Source of the DNA: Monodelphis domestica
Lineage: Eukaryota > Chordata > Mammalia > Didelphimorphia > Didelphidae
Assembly (NCBI RefSeq): GCF_027887165.1
Contig: NC_077227.1
Span: 63,855,607-63,919,606, forward strand
DNA: 64,000 bases
Direction: 5' to 3'
Positions 9,716 to 18,261 of this stretch are shown one piece after another. The position numbers and the translations under genes were made by a program. The first letter of the stretch is position 1. Each line of letters starts with the position of its first letter. Under the pieces are notes generated by a model. The model had not been told where the DNA came from and made no database searches. It saw only the letters and a program-made list of their open reading frames with translations.

Positions 9716-12700
9716 TCACCTTCGATTGTACCACAATGTATCAGTCTCTGTGTACAATGTTCTCCTGGTTCTGCTCCTCTCGCTCTGCATCACTTCGTGG
9801 AGGTTGTTCCAGTCTCCATGGAATTGCTCCACTTTATTATTCCTTTGAGCACAATAGTATTCCATCACCAACATATACCACAATTTGTTCAGCCATTCCC
9901 CAATTGATGGGCATCCCCTCATTTTCCAATTTTTGGACACCACAAAGAGCGCAGCTATGAATATTCTTGTACAAGTCTTTTTGTCCATTATCTTTTTGGG
10001 GTACAAGCCCAGCAGTGCTATGGCTGGATCAAAGGGCAAACAATCTTTTATCGCCCTTTGGACATAGTTCCAAATTGCCCTCCAGAATGGTTGGATCAAT
10101 TCACAACTCCACCAGCAATGAATTAATGTCCCCACTTTGCCATATCCCCTCCAGCATTCATTACTTTGCATAGCTGTCATGTTAGCCAATCTGCTAGGTG
10201 TGAGGTGATACCTCAGAGTTGTTTTGATTTGCATCTCTCTGATTATAAGAGATGTAGAGCACTTTTTCATGTGCTTATTAATAGTTTTGATTTCTTTGGC
10301 TGAGAACTGCCTGTTCATGTCCCTTGCCCATTTGTCAATTGGAGAATGGCTTGATTTTTTGTACAATTGATTTAGTTCTTTATAAATTTGAGTAATTAAA
10401 CCTTTGTCAGAGGTTTTTATGAAGATTGTTTCCCAATTTGTTGCTACCCTTCTGATTTTAGTTACATTGGTTTTGTTTGTACAAAAACTTTTCAATTTGA
10501 TGTAATCCAGATTATTTATTTTGCATTTCGTAACTCTTTCTAATTCTTGCTTGGTTTTGAAGTATTTCCCTTCCCAAAGGTCTGACATGTATACTATTCT
10601 GTGTTCGCCTAATTTTCTTATAGTTTCCTTCTTTATGTTCAAGTCATTCACCCATTTTGAATTTATCTTGGTGTAGGGTGTGAGGTGTTGATCTAAGCCT
10701 AATCTTTCCCACACTGTCCTCCAATTTTCCCAGCAGTTTTTATGAAATAGTGGATTTTTGTCCCAAAAGCTGGGATCTTTGGGTTTGTCATATACTGTCT
10801 TGCTGAGGTTGCTTGCCCCCAGTCTATTCCACTGATCCTCCTTTCTGTCTCTTAGCCAGTACCAAATTGTTTTGATGACCGCTGCTTTGTAATATAGTCT
10901 GAGATCTGGGACTGCAAGACCCCCTTCCTTTGTATTTTTTTTCATTATTTCCCTGGATATCCTTGATCTTTTGTTCTTCCAAATGAACTTTGTTATGGTT
11001 TTTTCTAAATCAGTAAAAAAAATTTTTGGAAGTTCCATTGGTATGGCACTAAATAGATAGATGAGTTTGGGTAGGATGGTCGTTTTTATTATATTGGCTC
11101 GTCCTACCCATGAGCAGTTAATGTTCTTCCAATTGTTCAAGTCTAGTTTTAGTTGTGTGGAAAGTGTTTTGTAGTTGTGTTCATATAGATCCTGTGTTTG
11201 TCTCGGGAGATAGATTCCTAAGTATTTTATTTTGTCTAGGGTAATTTTGAATGGGATTTCTCTTTCTAGTTCTTGCTGCTGAGCTGTGTTGGAATTATAT
11301 AGAGAGGCTGATGACTTATGTGGGTTTATTTTGTATCCTGCAACTTTACTAAAGTTGTTGATTATTTCGATTAGCTTTTTGGTTGAATCTCTAGGATTCT
11401 TTAAGTAGACCATCATGTCATCTGCAAAGAGGGATAATTTGGTCTCCTCCTTGCCTATTTTGATGCCTTCAATTTCTTTTTCTTCTCTAACTGCTACTGC
11501 TAGTGTTTCTAATACAATGTCAAATAATAGAGGTGATAATGGGCATCCTTGTTTCACTCCTGATCTTAATGGGAATGGATTTAGTTTATCCCCATTGCAG
11601 ATGATATTAGCTGATGGTTTTAGATATATACTGTTTATTATTTTTAGGAATGACCCTTCTATTCCTATGCTTTCTAGTGTTTTTAGTAGGAATGGGTGTT
11701 GTATTTTATCAAAGGCTTTTTCTGCATCTATTGAGATAATCATGTGGTTCTTGTTGGTTTGCTTGTTGATGTGGTCAATTATGTGGATAGTTTTCCTAAT
11801 GTTGAACCAGCCCTGCATCCCTGGTATAAATCCTACTTGATCATGGTGGATGACCCTTCTAATCACTTGCTGGAGTCTTTTTGCTAGTATCCTATTTAAG
11901 ATTTTTGCATCTATATTCATTAGGGAGATTGGTCTATAATTTTCTTTCTCTGTTTTTGGCCTGCCTGGTTTTGGAATCAGTACCATGCTTGTGTTATAAA
12001 AGGAGTTTGGTAGAACTCCCTCTTTGCTTATTATGTCAAATAGTTTGTATAGTATTGGGATTAACTGTTCTCTGAATGTTTGATAGAATTCGCTGGTGAA
12101 TCCATCAGGCCCTGGGGATTTTTTCTTAGGAAGTTCTTTGATGGCCTGTTGGATTTCTTTTTCTGATATGGGATTATTTAAGAAAACTATTTCTTCTTCT
12201 GTTAGTCTAGGCAATTTATATTTTTGTAAATATTCATCCATATCACCTAGGTTGGTATATTTATTGCCATATAGTTGGGCAAAGTAGTTTTTAATGATTG
12301 CCTTAATTTCCTCTTCATTGGAGGTGAGATCCCCCTTCTCATCCTTGATGCTGTTAATTTGCCTTTCTTCTTTCCTTTTTTTAATTAAATTAACCAGTAC
12401 TTTGTCTATTTTGTCTGTTTTTTCAAAGTACCAGCTTCTAGTCTTGTTTATTAGCTCAATAGTTCTGTCACTTTCTATTTTATTAATTTCTCCCTTAATT
12501 TTTAGGATCTCTAGTATGGTTTTCTTCTGGGGGTTTTTAATTTGTTCATTCTCAAGTTTTTTGATTTGCATTTCCAATTCCTTGGTCTCTATCCTCCCTA
12601 ATTTGTTAATATATGCACTCAGGGATATGAATTTTCCTCTAAGTACTGCCTTGGCTGCATCCCATAAGGTTTGAAAGGATGTTTTGCCGTTGTCATTTTC

Positions 12701-13522
12701 TTCAACGAAATTGTTAATTGTTTCTATGATTTCTTCTCTAACTATCCGATTTTGGAGTATCATGTTATTTAATTTCCAATTAATTTTTGATTTGGGTCTC
12801 CATGTACCCTTGCCGATCAATATTTTAATTGCCTTGTGATCTGAAAAGGCTGCAGTTAATATTTCTGCTTTTCTGCATTTGAGTGCCATGTTTCTATGAC
12901 CTAGTGTATGATCTATTTTTGTGAATGTGCCATGTGGTGCTGAAAAGAAGGTGTATTGTTTTTTGTCCCTATTTATTTTTCTCCATATGTCTATTAACTC
13001 TAATTTTTCTAAGATTTCATTCACCTCTTTTACTTCTTTCTTGTTTATTTTTTGGTTTGATTTATCTAAATTTGATAGTGGTTGGTTCAAGTCTCCCACT
13101 AATATGGTTTTACTATCTATTTCCTCCTTCAATTCTCCTAGTTTCTCTATTAAAAATTTGGATGCTATACCATTTGGTGCATACATGTTGATTAGTGATA
13201 TTTCCTCATTGTCTATACTTCCTTTTAGCAGAATATATTTACCTTCCCTGTCCCTTTTGATCAGGTCTATTTTTACTTTGGCTTTGTCAGATATCATGAT
13301 TGCAACTCCTGCCTTCTTTCTATCGGTTGAGGCCCAAAAGGTCTTACTCCAACCTTTAATTCTAACCTTGTGAGTGTCAACCCGTCTCATATGTGTTTCT
13401 TGAAGACAACATATGGTAGGGTTTTGTGTTCTAATCCAATCTGCTATTTGTCTACGTTTTATGGGTGAGTTCATCCCATTCACGTTCAAAGTTATGATTG
13501 TTATTTGTGGATTCGCTGGCAT
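9716..13522 (-). CDS. ORF2: L1 ORF2 protein: endonuclease and reverse transcriptase
   Basis: 1268 aa, near the usual L1 ORF2p length. The APE-type endonuclease at about 1-238 carries N13, E42, Y114, D144 and N146 (GDLN, where GDFN is common), T191, D204 and the SDH triad 227-229. These match the human residues with an offset of -1, which supports this start. The Z region and reverse transcriptase follow: SPGPDGF near 468, YRPISLMN near 528, D599 in IDAEKAF and FADD at 699-702. The C-terminal segment near 1123-1140 reads CWRGYG-to-HCWWSC. The CX3CX7HX4C pattern expected here has Tyr1127 (codon TAT, 10142-10144) at the second Cys. Its role is to nick TT/AAAA-like targets and prime cDNA synthesis there. 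The stop is TGA at 9716-9718. The frame is open throughout. Confidence 0.95.
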   Translation of the reverse strand: MPANPQITIITLNVNGMNSPIKRRQIADWIRTQNPTICCLQETHMRRVDTHKVRIKGWSKTFWASTDRKKAGVAIMISDKAKVKIDLIKRDREGKYILLKGSIDNEEISLINMYAPNGIASKFLIEKLGELKEEIDSKTILVGDLNQPLSNLDKSNQKINKKEVKEVNEILEKLELIDIWRKINRDKKQYTFFSAPHGTFTKIDHTLGHRNMALKCRKAEILTAAFSDHKAIKILIGKGTWRPKSKINWKLNNMILQNRIVREEIIETINNFVEENDNGKTSFQTLWDAAKAVLRGKFISLSAYINKLGRIETKELEMQIKKLENEQIKNPQKKTILEILKIKGEINKIESDRTIELINKTRSWYFEKTDKIDKVLVNLIKKRKEERQINSIKDEKGDLTSNEEEIKAIIKNYFAQLYGNKYTNLGDMDEYLQKYKLPRLTEEEIVFLNNPISEKEIQQAIKELPKKKSPGPDGFTSEFYQTFREQLIPILYKLFDIISKEGVLPNSFYNTSMVLIPKPGRPKTEKENYRPISLMNIDAKILNRILAKRLQQVIRRVIHHDQVGFIPGMQGWFNIRKTIHIIDHINKQTNKNHMIISIDAEKAFDKIQHPFLLKTLESIGIEGSFLKIINSIYLKPSANIICNGDKLNPFPLRSGVKQGCPLSPLLFDIVLETLAVAVREEKEIEGIKIGKEETKLSLFADDMMVYLKNPRDSTKKLIEIINNFSKVAGYKINPHKSSASLYNSNTAQQQELEREIPFKITLDKIKYLGIYLPRQTQDLYEHNYKTLSTQLKLDLNNWKNINCSWVGRANIIKTTILPKLIYLFSAIPMELPKIFFTDLEKTITKFIWKNKRSRISREIMKKNTKEGGLAVPDLRLYYKAAVIKTIWYWLRDRKEDQWNRLGASNLSKTVYDKPKDPSFWDKNPLFHKNCWENWRTVWERLGLDQHLTPYTKINSKWVNDLNIKKETIRKLGEHRIVYMSDLWEGKYFKTKQELERVTKCKINNLDYIKLKSFCTNKTNVTKIRRVATNWETIFIKTSDKGLITQIYKELNQLYKKSSHSPIDKWARDMNRQFSAKEIKTINKHMKKCSTSLIIREMQIKTTLRYHLTPSRLANMTAMQSNECWRGYGKVGTLIHCWWSCELIQPFWRAIWNYVQRAIKDCLPFDPAIALLGLYPKKIMDKKTCTRIFIAALFVVSKNWKMRGCPSIGEWLNKLWYMLVMEYYCAQRNNKVEQFHGDWNNLHEVMQSERSRTRRTLYTETDTLWYNRR

Positions 13523-14209
13523 TTTGATATCTTCCCCTAGTTCTGACCTTTCTTCTTTAGCTTTCTCCTTTTGAACCAGTGATTTACTTTAGGTCAGTCC
13601 CCCTAGTCCCCTCCCTTGAGATGCTTCCCTTTATATCCCCTCCCTTTTTATGCTCCCTTCCCCTCCCCCCTCTCCTTCCCTCCCTTTTTGTACTACCTCC
13701 CCTCTCCCCCTCCTTGGGTTTCCTTTCTTTCTTGCCCTAATGGATAAGATAGAATTTAGGATCCCACTGGATCTAGATGTTCTTCCCTCTCAGATTTGAT
13801 TTCACTGAGAGTAAGTTTTAAGTAATTCCACTTCACGCTCTCTTCCTCTCCTTCTCATATGGGAGTTCTTCCCCTCCCCTTCCCATGTGTATCTTTATAT
13901 GGGAAAGTTTATTCTATTGGTTCCCCCCCCCATTTCTTGAAGTTAATCTTAGTATTATCGCGGTTCCCCCCTCCCTTTTCCTTTCTTTGCCCCAACTTTC
14001 CCCAAATCTTCTTAATGCCCCAATCTTTCCCTATGCATGTTTCTTCTAACTACTCTTATGATGATACAATTTATGAGAGTTACACAAAACATTTTCCCCA
14101 CATATTGATATATATAATTTGATGTAAATGTAGTCCTTATAGAAGAGAGTTTGACTTAAAGAAAAAGATAAGATTTATCTCCTTTTCCCTTTCTTTCATA
14201 TTTACCTTT
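13523..14209 (-). other. L1 inter-ORF spacer, 687 nt, purine-rich
   Basis: This separates the ORF1 stop from the ORF2 start. In L1 sense it is strongly purine-rich, with runs of G3-G6 at 13655-13684 and 13697-13722 that could fold as G-quadruplexes. Human L1 has a spacer of about 60 nt, so this is long. I see no open frame in L1 sense that would explain it as a broken coding region. How ORF2 is translated after such a gap is unknown. Confidence 0.8.
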
Positions 14210-15190
14210 TCATGTTTCTCTTGCTTTCTGTGCTTGGATATCGAACTTTCCACAGAGCTCTGGTCTTTTCTTAGCAAATGCTTGGAAATCTTCTATTTTG
14301 TTGAATGCCCATACTTTCCCCTGGAAGTATATAGTCAGTTTTGCTGGGTAGTTGATTCTTTGTTGGAGACCCAGCTCTCTTGCCTTTCTAAATATCATGT
14401 TCCATGCTTTGCGGTCTCTTAGTGTGTTAGCCGCTAAGTCGTGTGTGATCCTTATGGGAGCCCCCTTATATCTGAAGCTCTTCTTCTTGGCTTCTTGCAG
14501 GATTTTCTCCTTTACTTGGAAGCTCTTGAATTTGGCAATTACATTCCTAGGGGTTGTCTTTTGGGGATTTAGTATAGAAGGTGTTCTATGAATCCTTTCT
14601 ATTTCTATTTTGCCCCCTTGCTCCAGAACGTGAGGGCAATTTTCTTTTACAATCTCCTGTAGAATAATATCCAATTTGTTGTTTACCTCTGGTTTTTCTG
14701 GGAGACCGATAATTCGGAGATTTTCTCGTCTCCCCCTGTTTTCCAGGTCCGTGACCTTCTCAGTGAGATATTTTATGTTTTCTTCTAATTCATTAATTTT
14801 TTGGGTTTGCTTTATTGATTCTTGCTGTTTTATCATCTCACTTTCTTCAAGGTGCTTAATTCTGGTCATTAGGGACTGGTTTTGCTTTTCAGCCTTGTCT
14901 GCCCTTCTATTGGATGCTTTGAGTTCTTTTTCCAATTGAGCATTCTTATCTGTCAGACAGCTGATCTCTTTCTCCCATTTTTCTTTCCAGGTTTCCATCT
15001 TTTGGATAAGTTCCAGTTTGAGATCTTCCAGAGCTTGTTGATAGTTTCCATTTTGGGAGGCGTGTTCTGAATTTTTTTGGATTTCTTCCTCATTCTCCTC
15101 TTTTCCTTGGGTACTTCCACCATAAAAGTTTTCAATAGTCACTTTTTTCCCTTTCTTCCTGGAGGCTTGATTTTGGGCCATGTGAGCCAT
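14210..15190 (-). CDS. ORF1: L1 ORF1 protein: trimeric RNA-binding chaperone
   Basis: 326 aa, close to the usual ORF1p length. A short basic N-terminus (RKKGKK at 11-16) is followed by a Lys/Glu/Leu-rich heptad region at about 50-152 that should form the trimeric coiled coil. An RRM follows at about 153-247 with the family motif RRENLRIIGLPE at 154-165 and ERIHRTP near 198-204. The C-terminal domain is at about 248-310, with YKGAPIRITHDLAANT and INYPAKLTIYF. By family knowledge, ORF1p coats L1 RNA in cytoplasmic particles and acts as a nucleic-acid chaperone during target-primed reverse transcription. The first ATG is taken as start because it has G at -3 and +4; a second ATG three codons later (Met4) is possible. 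It ends in TGA. No frameshift or stop is seen. ORF2 follows after 687 nt. Confidence 0.93.
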   Translation of the reverse strand: MAHMAQNQASRKKGKKVTIENFYGGSTQGKEENEEEIQKNSEHASQNGNYQQALEDLKLELIQKMETWKEKWEKEISCLTDKNAQLEKELKASNRRADKAEKQNQSLMTRIKHLEESEMIKQQESIKQTQKINELEENIKYLTEKVTDLENRGRRENLRIIGLPEKPEVNNKLDIILQEIVKENCPHVLEQGGKIEIERIHRTPSILNPQKTTPRNVIAKFKSFQVKEKILQEAKKKSFRYKGAPIRITHDLAANTLRDRKAWNMIFRKARELGLQQRINYPAKLTIYFQGKVWAFNKIEDFQAFAKKRPELCGKFDIQAQKARET

Positions 15191-15336
15191 CCCTTTGGTG
15201 GTTTTATTCCCCTTTCCTTTTTGGTCTGGGATCTGGGTTATATGGGTGGTTTTTCTGTGAATTTAGGTTGCTTCAGACTAGTTCTTCCCAGCCTCCAAGG
15301 TTTGTTAGAGTGCTGGGTCCCTGATCACAGCACACT

Positions 15337-15422
15337 GCCCAGGTATTCAGCTCCGCCCAGATAATCAGCGCCTGGTCCGCCCTGGTGTTCAGCGCAGCCC
15401 GCCCAGGTGTTCAGCGCAGCCT
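15337..15422 (-). repeat. Four imperfect 18-24 bp GC-rich tandem units in the L1 5'UTR
   Basis: On the plus strand, units begin at 15337, 15355, 15379 and 15401, each starting GCCCAG or GCCCTG and containing a TTCAGC or ATCAGC core. The last two differ at only two positions. Each unit carries a CCGCCC or GCCCGCC stretch, which is a GC box in L1 sense. This resembles a small promoter monomer array. Confidence 0.7.
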
Positions 15423-15798
15423 GCCCCAAGTACAGTTCCGCTGGATTCTCCAGTGAAAGCGCCCTGAGACGTTTTTTCCTGGCAGTCCCCAGATCCCAAG
15501 GACCCTGGAGTGCCCCCCCCAGACAGAGACGCTCCCCACTCACTTGCTGTCCCAGTGAGCGCTCAGGTAGCTCACTCTGGTTTAGTGGGGGAGGTGGGGT
15601 GGGGGAAGGGCGGCTCAGTTCACTTTTCTGTGCAAGCTTTTCCTTCTTATTTTAGTGTGGAAATGTTCAAGCCCCACGTACCTTTGCCTCTGTGGGGTAC
15701 TGGGGAGTCCTTCTGTTCCTCCAAAGGTGATTTTATGCTCCTTTGATGTAGTCTATTTCGTTCGGTGCTGGGGAGAGGAAGCGTGTGGCGTCTAGATT

Positions 15799-15821
15799 GC
15801 AGCCATGATTACCCGGAAGTG
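15799..15821 (-). promoter_or_regulatory. ETS-like and YY1-like motifs at the L1 5' terminus
   Basis: In L1 sense the element starts CACTTCCGGGTAATC and continues ATGGCTGC. ACTTCCGG matches the ETS/GABP core, and AATCATGGCTGC resembles a YY1 site (core CATGG/ATGGC). In human L1 a YY1 site at the extreme 5' end sets the transcription start. The similar position suggests the same job here, by inference only. Confidence 0.5.
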
Positions 15822-15867
15822 TCCCCTAGACCTGATTCTTAATCCACTGAGCTACCCAGCTTCCCCC
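15822..15867 (-). mobile_element. 5' head of a tRNA-derived SINE fused to the L1 5' end
   Basis: In minus sense this begins GGGGGAAGCTGGGTAGCTCA and continues with the A-box-containing head shared with the SINEs at 515-712 and 49576-49745. It stops after about 46 nt exactly where the L1 begins. The SINE 3' part is absent on both sides of the L1. A SINE that keeps its 5' end but lacks its 3' end does not fit ordinary target-primed insertion, so co-insertion with the L1 by template switching is my favoured reading. Confidence 0.75.
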
Positions 15868-15873
15868 AGAGAC

Positions 15874-15881
15874 AATTTCTT
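15874..15881. repeat. Right copy of candidate L1/SINE target-site duplication
   Basis: AATTTCTT matches 9344-9351. Six unexplained bases (AGAGAC) lie between the SINE head and this repeat. They may be untemplated bases or a diverged extension of the duplication. Confidence 0.5.
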
Positions 15882-16540
15882 AAAGAGATGGTGTTACTTT
15901 GCCCTTGCCCTGAGGAAGTATCATGAAAGTAGAGATGTGTATAGAGTGTAAGGAATGAGTTTGAGAGACTGGAGTGGGCACAGGGTAGGGGCAGAGGAAG
16001 GCACCAAGTGTTTGAGCAGCCATTGGAGCTAACGCTCTCTGGAATTTCTTATAACAAGGGATTAGAGCAGAATTTGGGATTGCAGAGAAAATAGAGAGGT
16101 GAAATAATAATAGATTGTGATCAGATAAAGGAATTTCAGAGTTTTTAAGTATGGAGATATTGCATAGATGATGACAAGTTCAAGGATATGGTATTTCTTT
16201 GTGTAGCTGAAGTAGCCCTTAGGAGTAACTTTCCATTTTAAGAAAAAGGTGAGAAACTGGTGGGTGAGTGTGATTGAGGGAGTATCAGTGTGTGTGTGTG
16301 TTTGTGTGTGTTTGTGTGTTGAAGTCTCCTAGTATGAGGGCAAGTATTGGGAAGAACAGAAAGAATGTGAGACAGGTAATGAAGTGACTGAGGAAAGAAA
16401 GAGAGTGTCCTGTATATAAAAGTGACTGGTTGTCAGGAGGGGTGGAGGAGAAGTTACTGAATGATGGAGGTAGAGGGACAGCTTTGAAATGACAATGGGT
16501 AGGGTAGGAAAGGAATATTCCAACTCCCAACTTCAATCAG
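15882..16540 (-). mobile_element. L2: LINE-2 relic, ORF2 endonuclease part
   Basis: A minus-strand frame ends in the motif ALILGDFN (16318-16341), the conserved L2/CR1 endonuclease GDFN block, preceded by a Leu/Phe/Pro-rich segment typical of L2. Immediately after GDFN the sequence runs into a TG microsatellite. Order and strand fit continuation of the L2 piece at 8035-9343, with the L1 inserted between them. Confidence 0.6.
16288..16320. repeat. (TG)n microsatellite with TTTG interruptions
   Basis: Lies directly beside the L2 GDFN codons at 16318-16341. Confidence 0.9.
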
Positions 16541-17554
16541 TGAGTCATGGGGAATAAATGAAAGTCCAAACAATACTAGAAAGTGTAGCCATGGAGGATG
16601 TCATTCACTCGGAAGGAATTAGATCTCAATAAGACCCAGAAAATGGAAAGAGTAGAAAAAGCAAAAAAATGTAAGATGAAAGCAAGTTTAACATCTCTAT
16701 TAGGCATTTCTGAGAACACAATGGGAGTGATGGGAAGCTTGAGAGTTTGCACAATTTGGAGACTGGACTTAGGAGGATGGGAATATGGTTATAGAAAGTA
16801 GGAGGTGGAGAAAGTAATTTGAATTATCAGAGTCTGGAGTACCGAATCACTGGAAGGGGAAGACATGATATGCTGAGAGTTTGTTAATTATTGAGGATGA
16901 GTTCACGTAGGGTATCGACATCTATAGGAGTTTAACTTCAGGGTGGAATCCTTGGGAATCTCAAATAGGGGATGACTGTGAAGAGCTGATAGAATGACTT
17001 TTCTCTGACTTCCCTGAAGGCAGAAAGAGGCCAAGTGAGAAGACAGGTCTCTGATGGAATGCCATATTTCTTTATAGCCCCTGGAAGGAGGAAGTTTATA
17101 CTTAATGGAAGTGTGTGTATGTGTGTGTGTGTGTCCTCTGCAGGCAGGAAGGAAGGGTCCTTTATAATCAACTGAGGAGACCAGCATTTTATACAATTAA
17201 AAAAAATGAATTTTGTGAAATAGCAAAAACAAGCTTGGTTCCAAAGAAGAGATATTTTAAGATACCTTCCTACTCCTTTATATAGGTTGTGGAGAATGGT
17301 CCACAGATATAAAACATTAAATTTAATGTCAGTTTTTAAAAAATGTATTGATGGGTTGCTGAATCTTTTCTTTCTCATTTTTTGAGAATTTCTTTTTTCA
17401 TAAGGGATAAAGTTCTTAATGAGGGAGGAATTCCAGAGTGAGGCATTAGGCAAGGTAAAGACAAAATATATCAATATATGTACATATTTTATATAAAAAT
17501 GTATTTTAATGCCAAAGAAGAGAAGTTTTAGTTTACTCTAGAGATAATAGTGAA
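16541..17554. other. No recognised feature apart from a short TG run
   Basis: May include further decayed LINE-2 near 16541-16900, but I found no landmark. Confidence 0.4.
17110..17133. repeat. Short (TG)n microsatellite
   Basis: GTGTGTGTATG followed by about seven further TG units. Confidence 0.85.
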
Positions 17555-17940
17555 TCTCTGTACATTGTTGAATAGGGGAATGAAATGGTCAAACTTCTGT
17601 TTTAGGAATATCAATTTGACAGCTATATGGAAAATCCATTGGAGAGAGGAGAAAGACTAGAGGCTAGAAGATTTATTAGCCAGTATTGCAGCAGCCCTAG
17701 TGAGAGGTTATGAGGGCCTTAACTACCATGCTGTTCATTTGAGTGGAGAAAGAAGGCACATATGAAATATGGCATGGAGGCAGAATCCTCAGACTTGGAA
17801 CCTGATTTGAGATGTGAGATGAGAGAATGAGGACTGCAAGATTCTTCAAAGAGAGTGAACGAGGATGACTAAAAGGATGATAGTACACTCAAAAAGAGAG
17901 AAAGGAATTGAAGTATGGGTTTGAGGGGTGGGAAAGACAT
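17555..17940 (-). mobile_element. L2: LINE-2 3' region
   Basis: Minus strand of the L2 segment with CCTCATAACCTCTCACTAGG, CTGCTGCAATACTGGC and CATTTCATTCCCCTATTC. Flanking text at 17720-17900 also fits L2 in reverse. Confidence 0.55.
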
Positions 17941-18042
17941 TGAGTTCTTCTTTGACATATGCTTTTGAAGTGCCTACTGATCAGTAGTGATTCTCAAACT
18001 TTTTGCACATATAAATTTCTTAATGCATTATGCTGACTTGTT

Positions 18043-18261
18043 AAAGACACATGCCAGGGGCAGCTAGATGCTCCAGTGAATAGTGCCAAGCCTGGCGGAC
18101 CTGGGTTCAAATCTGGCATCAGATACTTCCTGTGTGACCTTTGGCAAGTCATTCAATCCCAAGAGCCCTTACAGTCCTTCTCTCTTAGAAATCAAATGTA
18201 ATATTGATAAATGATATCAATTCTAAGAGAAGAAAGGACTTAAAAAAAAAGACACATGCCA
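18043..18261 (+). mobile_element. tRNA-derived SINE with 14-bp target-site duplication
   Basis: The SINE body is about 18057-18247, starting GGGGCAGCTAGATG and ending in A9. AAAGACACATGCCA occurs at 18043-18056 and again at 18248-18261. The nick context TT/AAAG fits an L1-type endonuclease. The 3' part forms a stem from TCTCTTAGAA and TTCTAAGAGA. Confidence 0.88.

Larger units (their letters stand above)
9350..15821 (-). mobile_element. L1: Full-length L1 (LINE-1) retrotransposon with two open ORFs
   Basis: A complete non-LTR retrotransposon read on the minus strand. In order it has a GC-rich 5'UTR (15191-15821), ORF1 (14210-15190), a long spacer (13523-14209), ORF2 (9716-13522), a 3'UTR (9361-9715) with a G-rich polypurine tract and AATAAA, and an 11-nt poly(A) seen as T9350-9360 on the plus strand. 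Both reading frames are uninterrupted, which is rare for genomic L1 copies and suggests a young insertion. The family resembles marsupial L1s as I remember them. The element lies inside an older antisense LINE-2 and is joined at its 5' end to a SINE head (15822-15867). An 8-bp repeat AATTTCTT flanks the combined unit. Whether it is still mobile cannot be told from sequence; Tyr1127 in ORF2 argues for caution. Confidence 0.95.
15191..15821 (-). promoter_or_regulatory. L1 5'UTR with internal promoter
   Basis: The 631 nt upstream of ORF1 are much richer in G+C and CpG than the surrounding AT-rich DNA, and hold GGGCGG-like boxes and tandem GC-rich units. By L1 biology this is the internal RNA polymerase II promoter. 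It includes a 72-codon open frame in L1 sense (15325-15543) that may be an upstream ORF, though there is no further support for it. Promoter activity is inferred, not seen. Confidence 0.75.

Noticed and set aside
11415..11840. 141-codon frame on the plus strand
   Set aside because: It is the antisense of L1 ORF2 (RT region). Several other plus-strand frames from 9534 to 15070 have the same cause.
15337..15422. Tandem units first considered as a minisatellite independent of L1
   Set aside because: They lie wholly inside the L1 5'UTR and share its strand-specific GC boxes, so they are treated as part of the L1.
15325..15543. 72-codon frame in L1 sense upstream of ORF1
   Set aside because: Not called as a gene: it lies in a GC-rich repeat-bearing 5'UTR where stops are scarce, and nothing else supports translation.
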